Positions 45,158 through 52,806 of a stretch of 64,000 bases of DNA are shown here, piece after piece. Made by a program: the position numbers and the translations under genes. The stretch is from positions 62,001 through 126,000 of the forward strand of contig MKJV01000064.1 in the NCBI GenBank assembly GCA_001942185.1. Direction: 5' to 3'. The DNA is from Pseudonocardia sp. CNS-004. GTDB taxonomy: Bacteria > Actinomycetota > Actinomycetes > Mycobacteriales > Pseudonocardiaceae. Position 1 is the first letter of the stretch. Every line of letters begins with the position of its first letter. The notes below the pieces were generated by a model. That model was not told where the DNA came from. It saw nothing but the letters and a program-made list of their open reading frames with translations, and ran no database searches.

Positions 45158-46699
45158 TCACCGGGGTCCGGGAGCGACCCGCTTGCGGCCCGGCAGGAGC
45201 AGCCCGAGCACGGCGCCGATCGCGCCACATCCGCCGAGGACGAGGAAGACGTCGGCGAAGGCGGTGGCGGCCACATCCAGCTGGAGCGCCGAGTAGAGCG
45301 CCATCATCTGCGTCCCGCCCTGCTCGGAGGCGTGGGCGACCATCGGGGACAGGGTCGGCCCGCTCGGCATCAGGTTGCTCTCGCCGACCATCAGCTGGGC
45401 CTGCAGGATGGTGAGCACGGCGCCGAGGCCGGCCACCGCGAGCGCGGAGAACGACCGGATGGCCACCTGGTTCAGCGCGCTGCCACTGGCGATCCGGTTC
45501 GGCGGCAGGGCGGTCATCCCGACACCCATCGCGGGCATCATCGACACCCCGACGCCGATGTTGAACAGCACGCTCCACCCGATGATGTCGACCTCCGAGA
45601 CCTCCGTGGTGACCTGGGCCATCAGGACGCACGCGAACGCCGTGAGGGAGAGCCCGCAGAACACCGGGACGCGGGCGCCGAACCGGTCGGAGAGTCGTCC
45701 CGCGACCGGCGCCATGGCGGCCATCGCCAGCGCGGAGGGCATCATCACCAGGCCTGCTTCGAACGCGTCCAACCGCATCACGCCCAGCAGGAGCTGCGGG
45801 ATGTAGAACAGCGATCCGAACATGGCGACCGTGACCAGCACGACGATCAGCAGCCCGACGGTGTAGGTCCGCGACCGGAACACCTTCAGGTCCAGCAGCG
45901 GTGCGTCCACCTCGTTCTCGACCACCGCGAACAGTGCGAACGCCAGCCCGCTGATGATCAACAGGATCACCGTGGGGTAGCTGGTCCACCCCCAGTCGTT
46001 CCCCTCGGCGGTGGCCACCAGCAGGGTCGACAACGCTGCCGTGACGGTGACGAAACCCCACAGGTCGAAGGGGGGCCGGCCGGTCGACCCGGACCGGGGC
46101 AGGATCCGCCACGCCGCCAGCACCGCCGCGATCCCGATCGGGATCTTGACGAAGAAGATCATCTGCCAGGTGGAGTTCTCCACGAACCAGCCACCCATCG
46201 CGGGCCCGACGCCCGGCGCGACGACGATGCCGAGGCCGTAGAGGCCCATCGCCATGCCGATCTTCTCCCGCGGCGCCGTCGCGAACAGCAACGTCATGCC
46301 GAGCACACCCAGCAGCCCGCCGGGCGCGCCCTGCAGGAGCCGGAAGGCGATCATGCTGCCGAGGTTCCACGACAGCCCGCACAGCGCCGAGCCTGCGGTG
46401 AACACGACCAGGCATCCGACGTAGAGCCGGGTGATGCCGATCCGGTCGCTGAGCCACTTGCTCAGCGGGATCGCCACCCCCATGGCCAGCGAGTAGCCGG
46501 TGGAGACCCAGCGTCCGTCGTCCGCGCCCGCGCTCAGCGCGCGCTCGATGGAGGGCAGGGCGACGTTCACGCTGCTCGTGTCCAACGCGGCCAGGAACGA
46601 CCCCAGTGTCACCACCGCGAGCGTCGCGAGCCAGCTGCCGCTGGGAGGGTTCCGCTGATGCCTGGCACCGACCCGCCCTGCACTGGCCACGTCGGCCAC
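45158..46699 (-). CDS. MFS drug efflux transporter (DHA2 family)
   Basis: 513 residues from GTG 46699; a TTG at 46720 extends it by seven residues. Intact 14-TM MFS: WLATLAVVTLGSFLAALDTSSVNVALPSIERAL, LSKWLSDRIGITRLYVGCLVVFTAGSALCG, RLLQGAPGGLLGVLGMTLLF, LYGLGIVVAPGVGPAMGGWFVE (motif C), WQMIFFVKIPIGIAAVL, AGRLSDRFGARVPVF. It resembles EmrB/LfrA-type exporters. A TetR gene is divergent, and a perfect 14-bp inverted repeat between them predicts derepression by a substrate. This cassette separates the two parts of the pterin-like locus. Confidence 0.92.
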   Translation of the reverse strand: MADVASAGRVGARHQRNPPSGSWLATLAVVTLGSFLAALDTSSVNVALPSIERALSAGADDGRWVSTGYSLAMGVAIPLSKWLSDRIGITRLYVGCLVVFTAGSALCGLSWNLGSMIAFRLLQGAPGGLLGVLGMTLLFATAPREKIGMAMGLYGLGIVVAPGVGPAMGGWFVENSTWQMIFFVKIPIGIAAVLAAWRILPRSGSTGRPPFDLWGFVTVTAALSTLLVATAEGNDWGWTSYPTVILLIISGLAFALFAVVENEVDAPLLDLKVFRSRTYTVGLLIVVLVTVAMFGSLFYIPQLLLGVMRLDAFEAGLVMMPSALAMAAMAPVAGRLSDRFGARVPVFCGLSLTAFACVLMAQVTTEVSEVDIIGWSVLFNIGVGVSMMPAMGVGMTALPPNRIASGSALNQVAIRSFSALAVAGLGAVLTILQAQLMVGESNLMPSGPTLSPMVAHASEQGGTQMMALYSALQLDVAATAFADVFLVLGGCGAIGAVLGLLLPGRKRVAPGPR

Positions 46700-46720
46700 G
46701 CCAACCCCCGGGAACCGCAA

Positions 46721-46763
46721 TTGATGTACGTTCGCACTAACTCGGTGAACGAACGTACATCAA
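46721..46763. promoter_or_regulatory. TetR operator between the MFS and tetR genes
   Basis: TTGATGTACGTTCG (46721-46734) and its exact complement CGAACGTACATCAA (46750-46763) are separated by 15 bp. The dyad lies directly in front of the MFS start and 52 bp before the tetR ATG. Each arm also contains the shorter dyad-like ACGTTCG/CGAACGT, so two dimers could bind. Confidence 0.75.
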
Positions 46764-46815
46764 CAGAGTGACCCGAGCCCACCGCAGCCCCGAGTGACCA
46801 GGGACACTGTCGGCC

Positions 46816-47448
46816 ATGACGCCACCCGCTGCCGAGCACGTCAGGCGCACCCGCAACGCCTGGGGTGAGGGCGAACGGCTGCGCACCGAGATCCTGGAGG
46901 CGGCCAGCGGGCTGCTCTCCGAGCTCGGCGGTGAGGCAGGTCTCAGCATCCGCGGGGTCGCCCGCGCCACCGGCGTCGCGCCGGGGAGCATCTACCAGCA
47001 CTTCCGGGACCTGAACGCGCTCGCCGACTGCCTGCACGCGTACGAGTGCGAACGGCTGCTCGCGCTGCTGGAGCGCGCGGGCGCGGACGCCGACCGGGAC
47101 GACCCGATCGCACAGCTGCGTGCCCAGCTGGTGGCCTACTGCGACTTCGCGCTCGCCAACCCCGGCCACTACCGGATGCTGTTCCGGCGCCCCGTCGCCC
47201 GCCCGAGCGAACCGCCGGAGCCGAAGGCCACCCCGCTCGGCCGAGTCGTAGGCGCTTTCGTCGCGGGCTTCGAACGCTGCCGGGACGCCGGGCTCGAGGT
47301 CCGCGTGCCCACCCGCGACGCCGGAGTGATGGTGTTCAGCACCATGCACGGCCGGGTCGCCGTCCAGCTCGGCTACGGCATCGGGGGAACCCACGAGCAG
47401 CTGGCGCACACCATCGACCAGCTGCTCGCGCTCATCGTCGACGCCTGA
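46816..47448 (+). CDS. TetR family regulator (WHG/TetR_C_33 type)
   Basis: 210 residues from ATG 46816. [56 protein letters not shown]. The C-terminal ligand domain has [46 protein letters not shown] and [17 protein letters not shown], the WHG-type (TetR_C_33) domain. It is divergent from the MFS pump across a perfect inverted repeat, so it is its local repressor. Confidence 0.92.
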   Translation: MTPPAAEHVRRTRNAWGEGERLRTEILEAASGLLSELGGEAGLSIRGVARATGVAPGSIYQHFRDLNALADCLHAYECERLLALLERAGADADRDDPIAQLRAQLVAYCDFALANPGHYRMLFRRPVARPSEPPEPKATPLGRVVGAFVAGFERCRDAGLEVRVPTRDAGVMVFSTMHGRVAVQLGYGIGGTHEQLAHTIDQLLALIVDA

Positions 47449-47581
47449 CGCGCCCGCGACGGCCGGTCGGCGAGCGCCACCCCCCTCTCGCCGCGCCGAT
47501 CCACCGCTTGCGGTGAACTTCCCGGCCCGGCGGGACGTGTGCGGTAGGAACGAGTGCCTGCCGCGCCGCGAGGGAGCGAGA

Positions 47582-47980
47582 GTGTTCAGCATTTCCGTCC
47601 GGGACCACATGATGGTCGCCCACAGCTTCCGGGGCGACGTGTTCGGTCCTGCCCAGCGCCTGCACGGCGCCACCTTCGTGGTGGACGCGACGTTCCGCCG
47701 CCCCGACCTCGACGACGACGGCATCGTGGTCGACATCGGGCTGGCCACCCAGCAGCTCGCAGAGGTGCTCGGCGAGCTCAACTACCGCAACCTCGACGAC
47801 GAGCCGGACTTCGCGGGCGTCAACACCTCCACCGAGTTCCTGGCCCGCCTGGTGGCCGACCGCCTCGCCGACCGCATCCACTCGGGCGCGCTCGGCGAGG
47901 GGGCCCGCGGGATCACCGCGATCGCGGTGACGCTGCACGAGTCGCACATCGCGTGGGCGAGCTACGAGCGGTCCCTGTGA
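47582..47980 (+). CDS. 6-pyruvoyl-tetrahydropterin synthase/QueD-fold protein lacking the catalytic triad
   Basis: 132 residues from GTG 47582 (GAGGGAG five bases upstream). Fold landmarks: [78 protein letters not shown] and [12 protein letters not shown], which keeps the pterin-anchoring Glu. Of the zinc ligands His14 and His28 remain, but the third is Ala30. The catalytic Cys is Ala24, and the Asp-His pair of LDHxxLN is Asn-Tyr. It therefore cannot work as a standard PTPS or 6-carboxytetrahydropterin synthase. It overlaps the glycosyltransferase by GTGA. Confidence 0.88.
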   Translation: MFSISVRDHMMVAHSFRGDVFGPAQRLHGATFVVDATFRRPDLDDDGIVVDIGLATQQLAEVLGELNYRNLDDEPDFAGVNTSTEFLARLVADRLADRIHSGALGEGARGITAIAVTLHESHIAWASYERSL

Positions 47981-49054
47981 CGGCTTCCGTGATCGCGCGG
48001 ACGGTCTACGTCGTCGTGCCGGGCGACATCGACGACCCGGCCCGCCCCAGCGGCGGCAACGCCTACGACCGGCGCGTCTGCCGGGCCCTGCCGGCCGAGG
48101 GGCGGATCGTGTGCGAGATCGCCGTCAACGGCGAGTGGCCGGAGCCCGGCGGGCAGGCGCGCGCCGAGCTGAGCAGGCGCCTCGCCTCCGTGCCCGACGG
48201 TGCCGACGTGCTGCTCGACGGGCTCGTCGCGTGCGGGGTGCCCGACGTGCTCGCCCCGCACGCCCGGCGGCTGCGCCTGGTCGTGCTCGTCCACCTGCCG
48301 CTCGGTGACGAGGTCGGGCTGCCGCCGGTGGTGGCGGCAGACCGCACGGCCCGCGAGCGGATGACGCTGCACGCCGCCGACGCGGTGGTGGCCACCAGCC
48401 GGTGGGCGGCCCGCAGGCTCGTCGCGGTGCACGGGCTGCCCGCCGACCGGGTGCACGTCGTGCCCCCCGGCGTCGAGCCCGCCCCGCTCGCCGATGCGGA
48501 AGAGGCGGGCACGCGGCTGCTGTGCGTCGGGTCGATCACACCGACGAAGGGGCAGGACATCCTGGTCGACGCCCTGTCACGGATCCCCGACCGCGACTGG
48601 GGCTGCCTGCTCGTCGGCCCCGTCGGCCGTGCTCCCGCGCACGTCGCGTTCGTCCGCGACCTGGTGCAGCGGCACGGGATGGCGACCGCGTGGCGCTCAC
48701 CGGGCCGCTCACCGGCTCGGCGCTCGACGCGGTGTACGCGGCGTCCGACCTGCTGGTGCTGCCGTCGCGGGCCGAGTCGTACGGCATGGTCGTGACCGAG
48801 GCGCTCGCCAGGGGGATCCCGGTGCTCGCGGCAGGCGTCGACGGGGTGCCGGAGACGTTGGGCCGGGCGCCGGCGACGTCGTGCCCGGAATCCTCGTGCC
48901 ACCGGCCGACCCACCGGCGCTGGCCGCCGCCCTGCACCGCTGGCTCACCGAGCCGGACCTGCGGCGCACGGCGCGTGCAGCCGCCCGGCAGCGGCGGGCC
49001 GAGCTCACCGGATGGGAGGTGACCGCTCGGTGCCTGGCCGATGCGCTGACGTGA
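47977..49054 (+). CDS. GT4-type glycosyltransferase, two frameshifts
   Basis: GTG 47977 overlaps the previous stop. Frame 1: [100 protein letters not shown]. Bases are missing at about 48687 and 48872; the later frames give [55 protein letters not shown] (the EX7E motif) and [26 protein letters not shown]. ~359 aa when repaired. It transfers a sugar from an NDP-sugar with retention. It sits between the PTPS-like and methyltransferase genes in an overlapping operon. Confidence 0.88.
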
Positions 49055-49878
49055 GCCTCCCCGGTTCACCGGTCACCCCGGACTGGCTCGCGCTGCGCGA
49101 GCCCGCCGACGCCGCCGCCCGGGCTTCCGACCTCGCCGACCGGCTGAGCGGGTGGCTGCGCCACCGGGCGGGCGACGCCCCGATCGTCGTGCGCGACCTC
49201 GGCTGCGGCACCGGCTCGATGGGGCGCTGGCTCGCCGGCAGGCTGCCCGGCCCGCAGCACTGGCTGCTGCACGACCGCGACCCCGACCTCGTCGATCGGG
49301 CCGTGCACACCCTTCCGGCGGGCATCACCGCCGAACCGCAGGTCGGCGACCTCACCACCCTGGACGCCGCGCAGCTCGCCGGCACCACGGTGGTCACGGC
49401 GTCGGCGCTGCTCGACCTGCTCACCGCCGACGAGGTCGAGCGCCTCGCCGCGGCGTGCGCCACCGCGGGCTGCGCCACGCTGCTGGCCCTCTCGGTCACC
49501 GGCAGCGTGCTGCTCACCCCCACTGATCCGTTCGACTCCGCCTTCGCCGCCGCGTTCGACGCCCACCAGCGCCGCACCATCGACGGGCGCAGGCTGCTCG
49601 GGCCGGACGCCGCGCCCGCGGCGGCCGCGGCGTTCGGCAGGCACGGGGTGGCGGTCGTGCGGGCCCCCAGCCCGTGGCGCCTCGGCGCCGACGACGTCCC
49701 GCTGCTCGAGCAGTGGCTGCGCGGCTGGCTCGCGGCCGCGTGCGAGCACCGGCCCAGCCTCGTGCCGGAGGCGCCGTCCTACCTGCGGCGCAGGCTCGCC
49801 GATGCGGCGCGCGGTGAGCTGCGCGTCGTCGTCGGGCACGCCGACCTGCTCGCACTGCCCGCCGGAGACCCGTCGTGA
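49051..49878 (+). CDS. Class I SAM-dependent methyltransferase
   Basis: 275 residues from GTG 49051, overlapping the upstream TGA. SAM site: VVRDLGCGTGSMGRWLAGRLP, acidic WLLHDRDPDLVDRA, VGDLTTLDAAQLAG, VVTASALLDLLTADEVERLA. The remainder (RRTIDGRRLLGPDAAPAAAAAFGRHGVAVVRAPSPWRLGADDVPLLEQWLRGWLAAACEHRP) is characteristic of the methyltransferases accompanying this glycosyltransferase/PTPS-like locus in actinobacteria. Its substrate is presumably the locus product. It overlaps the next gene by GTGA. Confidence 0.88.
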   Translation: MSLPGSPVTPDWLALREPADAAARASDLADRLSGWLRHRAGDAPIVVRDLGCGTGSMGRWLAGRLPGPQHWLLHDRDPDLVDRAVHTLPAGITAEPQVGDLTTLDAAQLAGTTVVTASALLDLLTADEVERLAAACATAGCATLLALSVTGSVLLTPTDPFDSAFAAAFDAHQRRTIDGRRLLGPDAAPAAAAAFGRHGVAVVRAPSPWRLGADDVPLLEQWLRGWLAAACEHRPSLVPEAPSYLRRRLADAARGELRVVVGHADLLALPAGDPS

Positions 49879-50951
49879 CGCCTGCGCAGGTCGTGCGGCC
49901 GCTGGCGGTCGCGGCGATCGTCGGAGCGCTCGTGTGGTGGTCGGGCCCGCAGACGGTCGTCGACGCCCTCGCCGCGCTGGACGCCGCGCCGGTGCTCGCC
50001 GCGCTCGGGTTCGGCGTCGTCACCACGGTGTGCAGCGCGTGGCGCTGGTGCCTCGTGGCACGCGGCATGGGCATGCGGCTCCCGCTGCCCACCGCGGTCG
50101 CCGACTGCTATCAGGCGCTGTTCCTCAACGCCGTGCTGCCCGCCGGCATGCTCGGCGACCTGCACCGGGCGGTCGGACACGGCAGACGGTCCGGCGACGT
50201 GGGGCGAGGTGTGCGCGCGGTCGTCTTCGAACGGCTGGTGGGCCTCGTCGTGCTGGTGGGCGTGGCCGCGGTCGTGCTGGCGGTGGAGCCCACCCTCCTC
50301 GGCGTCCTCGCGGACATCGTGCCCGGCGCCGGGTGGATCGGGCTCCTCGCGCTGGCGGCGCTCCCGGTCCTCGGCTGGACACTGCGCGGGCGGCTGCGCC
50401 CGGTGGCCACCGACCTGCGGGCCGTGGTGCGCACCGGCGCGGGTCCGGGGATCCTCGGTCTCTCCGTGGTGGCGCTCGCCGGCTACCTCGCCACGTTCGT
50501 GGTGGCCGCCCGCGCCGTCGGCGCCACCGCACCCGTCACGGCGCTGCTCCCGCTGCTCGTCCTCGCACTGCTGGTCATGGCGCTGCCGCTCAACGTGGGC
50601 GGCTGGGGGCCGCGGGAGGCCGTCGCGGCCGTCGGGTTCGGCGCGGTGGGCCTCGGGGCGGAACAGGGCTTCGCCGCCGCCGTGGCCTACGGCGTGCTCT
50701 GCATGGTGGCCTGCCTGCCGGGTGGCGCCGTGCTGCTGCTGCGCCTGTCCACGAACCGCCTGACCGCGAACCGGCTCACAGGTGCCCGGCGAACGACCGC
50801 ACGAGGCTCGCGAGCACCGCGCGTCCCTTCTCCGCGGACGCCAGAGACGGCCGACCGATCACTCCCGACTCCGTGTACGCCTGCATCCCTCGTGTCAGCA
50901 GGTATCGCCGGTCGTCGGCGACGTGGTCGGCCCGCTCGTGCCCCGGCCTGA
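49875..50951 (+). CDS. Flippase-like / lysylphosphatidylglycerol synthase TM-region protein
   Basis: GTG 49875 overlaps the previous stop. About eight TM helices: VVRPLAVAAIVGALVWWSG, VLAALGFGVVTTVCSAWRWCLVARGMG, CYQALFLNAVLPAGMLGDLHRAVGHGR, VFERLVGLVVLVGVAAVVLAV, LALLVMALPLNVGGWGPREAVAAVGF, YGVLCMVACLPGGAVLLLRL. The NxxLPAGxxGD and GGWGPRE motifs fit the LPG_synthase_TM/UPF0104 family that moves lipid-linked substrates. After residue ~295 the sequence turns into basic low-complexity and overlaps the creatininase gene by 176 bp. An undetected frameshift probably hides the true stop near 50760. Confidence 0.82.
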   Translation: MTPAQVVRPLAVAAIVGALVWWSGPQTVVDALAALDAAPVLAALGFGVVTTVCSAWRWCLVARGMGMRLPLPTAVADCYQALFLNAVLPAGMLGDLHRAVGHGRRSGDVGRGVRAVVFERLVGLVVLVGVAAVVLAVEPTLLGVLADIVPGAGWIGLLALAALPVLGWTLRGRLRPVATDLRAVVRTGAGPGILGLSVVALAGYLATFVVAARAVGATAPVTALLPLLVLALLVMALPLNVGGWGPREAVAAVGFGAVGLGAEQGFAAAVAYGVLCMVACLPGGAVLLLRLSTNRLTANRLTGARRTTARGSRAPRVPSPRTPETADRSLPTPCTPASLVSAGIAGRRRRGRPARAPA

Positions 50952-51468
50952 CGACGTCCGGAAGCGCATGCAGGAGAATCGAGGTCTCCAGCTCGCCGGC
51001 GTGCATGTCGGACAGGGCGGTGCTGCCCAGGCCGGCGTCGGTGCGGGCGTCCTCCCAGTCCGGTTCGGTGGGGAACAGCACCGTCCGCAGCGGGCCGAGA
51101 CCCGCCTCCTGCACGACGTTGCCGAGCACGTAGTTGCCCCCGTGGCCGTTCACCAGCACCAGCGTGCTCACCCCCGCCCGCTGGACCGACGACGAAACGT
51201 CGCGCACGATCGCGGTGAGGGTCGTGGCGGAGATGCTGACCGTGCCCGGCCATGCCGCGTGCTCGTGGGAACAGGAGATCGTGAGCGGTGGGAGCCGGAA
51301 CACGGGGTACGCGGTCGTGAGCTCGACGGCGATCGTGCTCGCGACGAGGGTGTCGGTCGTGAGCGGCAGGTGGGGGCCGTGCTGCTCGAAGCTGCCGATC
51401 GGCAGCAACGCGACCGCGGCGCCGCGGTCGCGTACGTCGAAGGTGGTGTCGGCCGGGAGGAGATCCAT
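50776..51468 (-). CDS. Creatininase family amidohydrolase (ArfB/MfnG-like candidate)
   Basis: 230 residues from ATG 51468; the upstream in-frame region overlaps the neighbouring promoter. Creatininase fold metal sites are complete: VALLPIGSFEQHGPHLPLTTD (Glu, His, Asp), ISCSHEHAAWPGTVSI, LVLVNGHGGN and DMHAGELETS. The archaeal members ArfB deformylate FAPy, the product of GTP cyclohydrolase III-type enzymes. Here the gene is divergent from a GTP cyclohydrolase II paralogue with an altered product-controlling residue, so a formamide hydrolase acting on the same intermediate is a good inference. Confidence 0.88.
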   Translation of the reverse strand: MDLLPADTTFDVRDRGAAVALLPIGSFEQHGPHLPLTTDTLVASTIAVELTTAYPVFRLPPLTISCSHEHAAWPGTVSISATTLTAIVRDVSSSVQRAGVSTLVLVNGHGGNYVLGNVVQEAGLGPLRTVLFPTEPDWEDARTDAGLGSTALSDMHAGELETSILLHALPDVVRPGHERADHVADDRRYLLTRGMQAYTESGVIGRPSLASAEKGRAVLASLVRSFAGHL

Positions 51469-51517
51469 CGCGATGGACCATCTCACGGTTCGCCGGAGCG
51501 GACGAGAGGGACAACTC

Positions 51518-52147
51518 ATGCGGGACACGCGGAACACCGAACTGGCCGAGGTCGCGGAGTCGGATCTCGTGACGCGACGCGGCCCGTTCCGCGCCGTCGC
51601 GTTCCGGGACCCCTACGACGGCAACGAGCACCTCGCCCTCGTCCGCGGTGAACCGCGGGGCCTGCAGGACGTGCTGGTCCGGGTGCACTCGGAGTGCCTC
51701 ACCGGCGACGTCTTCGGCGCGCTGCGGTGCGAGTGCGGCGCCCAGCTGCGGTCGGCCGTCGACGCGATCGCCGACGCGGGCTGCGGGGTCCTCGTGTACC
51801 TGCGCGGCCACGAGGGCCGCGGGATCGGGCTCGTGGCGAAGGTCCGCACCCACGTGCTGCAGGACGAGCAGGGGCTCGACACCGTCGACTCGGCCACCGC
51901 GCTCGGCCTGCCGGTCGACGTCCGTGACTTCGGCGCGGCCGCGCGCGTGCTGCGCCACATCGGCGTCGGCTCGGTCCGGCTGCTGTCGAACAACGAGGAC
52001 AAGGTGCTCGCGCTCACCGACCACGGCATCACGGTCACCGGGCGCGTCCCGCTGCTGGAACCGGTGGACGAGCACAACGTCCGCTACCTCACGGCGAAAC
52101 GCGACCGCCTCGGTCACGACCTCCCGCACCTGGGGTCACTCGGCTGA
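51518..52147 (+). CDS. GTP cyclohydrolase II paralogue with Tyr-to-His substitution
   Basis: 209 residues from ATG 51518 (GAGAGG upstream). RibA motifs: RVHSECLTGD and LRCECG (zinc Cys60, 71, 73), YLRGHEGRGIGLVAKVR, VDVRDFG (catalytic Asp/Arg) and VRLLSNN. The segment KIRAY-ALQD of E. coli RibA reads KVRTH-VLQD here, so Tyr105 is His112. In the Streptomyces coelicolor paralogue SCO6655 loss of this Tyr (to Met) makes the enzyme stop at the formylated FAPy nucleotide instead of completing the GCH II reaction. The same change of outcome is predicted. It is not in a rib operon. Confidence 0.9.
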   Translation: MRDTRNTELAEVAESDLVTRRGPFRAVAFRDPYDGNEHLALVRGEPRGLQDVLVRVHSECLTGDVFGALRCECGAQLRSAVDAIADAGCGVLVYLRGHEGRGIGLVAKVRTHVLQDEQGLDTVDSATALGLPVDVRDFGAAARVLRHIGVGSVRLLSNNEDKVLALTDHGITVTGRVPLLEPVDEHNVRYLTAKRDRLGHDLPHLGSLG

Positions 52148-52157
52148 CCATCCGCGG

Positions 52158-52463
52158 CTACCGCTCGTCCGGCGCCGCGCCCCCCGAGATCTCGGGCCGA
52201 CGCCCCGGCCGGGACGTGTGCCGGGGCTCGAGCGTCAGCTTGATCTTCTGGGTGGAGGTGGCGGCGAACCGCGTCTCGGTGCCCAGCTCCAGCACCCAGA
52301 ACTTGGCCTTCGCTCCCGGCTTCGCCTCCTTGTCGACGCCCACGGTGAGCTCGACCTCGACCGGGCCGAGCTCGAATCGCAGCTCCTCGTTCTCGCCGGC
52401 GCTCATGGCGTCGGCGAGTTCGGCGCGCAGCTGCGCGATGACGTCCGAGAGCGCCAACGGCAT
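52158..52463 (-). CDS. Trypco2 domain protein (trypsin-co-occurring domain 2)
   Basis: 101 residues: MPLALSDVIAQLRAELADAM, SAGENEELRFELGPVEVELTVGVDKEAKPGAKAKFWVLEL, TETRFAATSTQKIKLTLEPRH. This matches the Trypco2 pattern (SxxIxxLRxEL, LRFExGPVExExTVxV, FWVxE, TQxxxLxL), a small beta-rich domain named for its genomic linkage to trypsin-like proteases in actinobacterial NTP-dependent conflict systems. Directly upstream is a trypsin-STAND protein, so it probably acts as the partner or substrate of that protease. Confidence 0.88.
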   Translation of the reverse strand: MPLALSDVIAQLRAELADAMSAGENEELRFELGPVEVELTVGVDKEAKPGAKAKFWVLELGTETRFAATSTQKIKLTLEPRHTSRPGRRPEISGGAAPDER

Positions 52464-52660
52464 TCCGGGCTCCTCGCGTGGATCAGGCGGGTGTGAGGGT
52501 GCAGGATCGCACCCCCCGGACGGACCGCATGACCCGGTGCCGGGATGGCGATCCGCCTGTCACAGCTGGTAGCCCATCCCCACGCGCGGTCGCTGCGATC
52601 GACCGGGAGGCCGGTGCGATCGACCGGGAGGCCGGTGGAACCCGGAAGGTTGTGCGACAT
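52403..52660 (-). CDS. Candidate small ORF upstream of trypco2
   Basis: ATG 52660 follows GAGGAGCGACG, one of the best Shine-Dalgarno spacings in the window. It reads MSHNLPGSTGLPVDR, TGLPVDRSDRAWGWATS, then runs into trypco2 in another frame for 85 codons. The two TGLPVDR units come from a 21-bp tandem repeat. A GTG ORF further upstream (about 52723) also has GGAGG. No homology was recognised; it could be a leader peptide, or a short gene whose end is obscured by an indel. Confidence 0.3.
   Translation of the reverse strand: MSHNLPGSTGLPVDRTGLPVDRSDRAWGWATSCDRRIAIPAPGHAVRPGGAILHPHTRLIHARSPECRWRSRTSSRSCAPNSPTP
52594..52635. repeat. Perfect 21-bp tandem duplication
   Basis: TGCGATCGACCGGGAGGCCG plus G occurs twice head to tail (52594-52614 and 52615-52635). 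On the minus strand it adds one TGLPVDR unit to the candidate small ORF. Between trypco2 and the trypsin-STAND gene (52464-52806) nothing else was recognised. Confidence 0.75.
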
Positions 52661-52806
52661 CGTCGCTCCTCGGGTTCCACCTCGGGGACGCGACCGGTGG
52701 GGGCGAGTAGATGACTCCGTACACCGTGCGCCTCCTCTCGGTGGGGATTCGGATCGGATCGCTCTGACACTAGTGCCGTGCGTAGTGGTAGACGCCGAAA
52801 AGTTCC

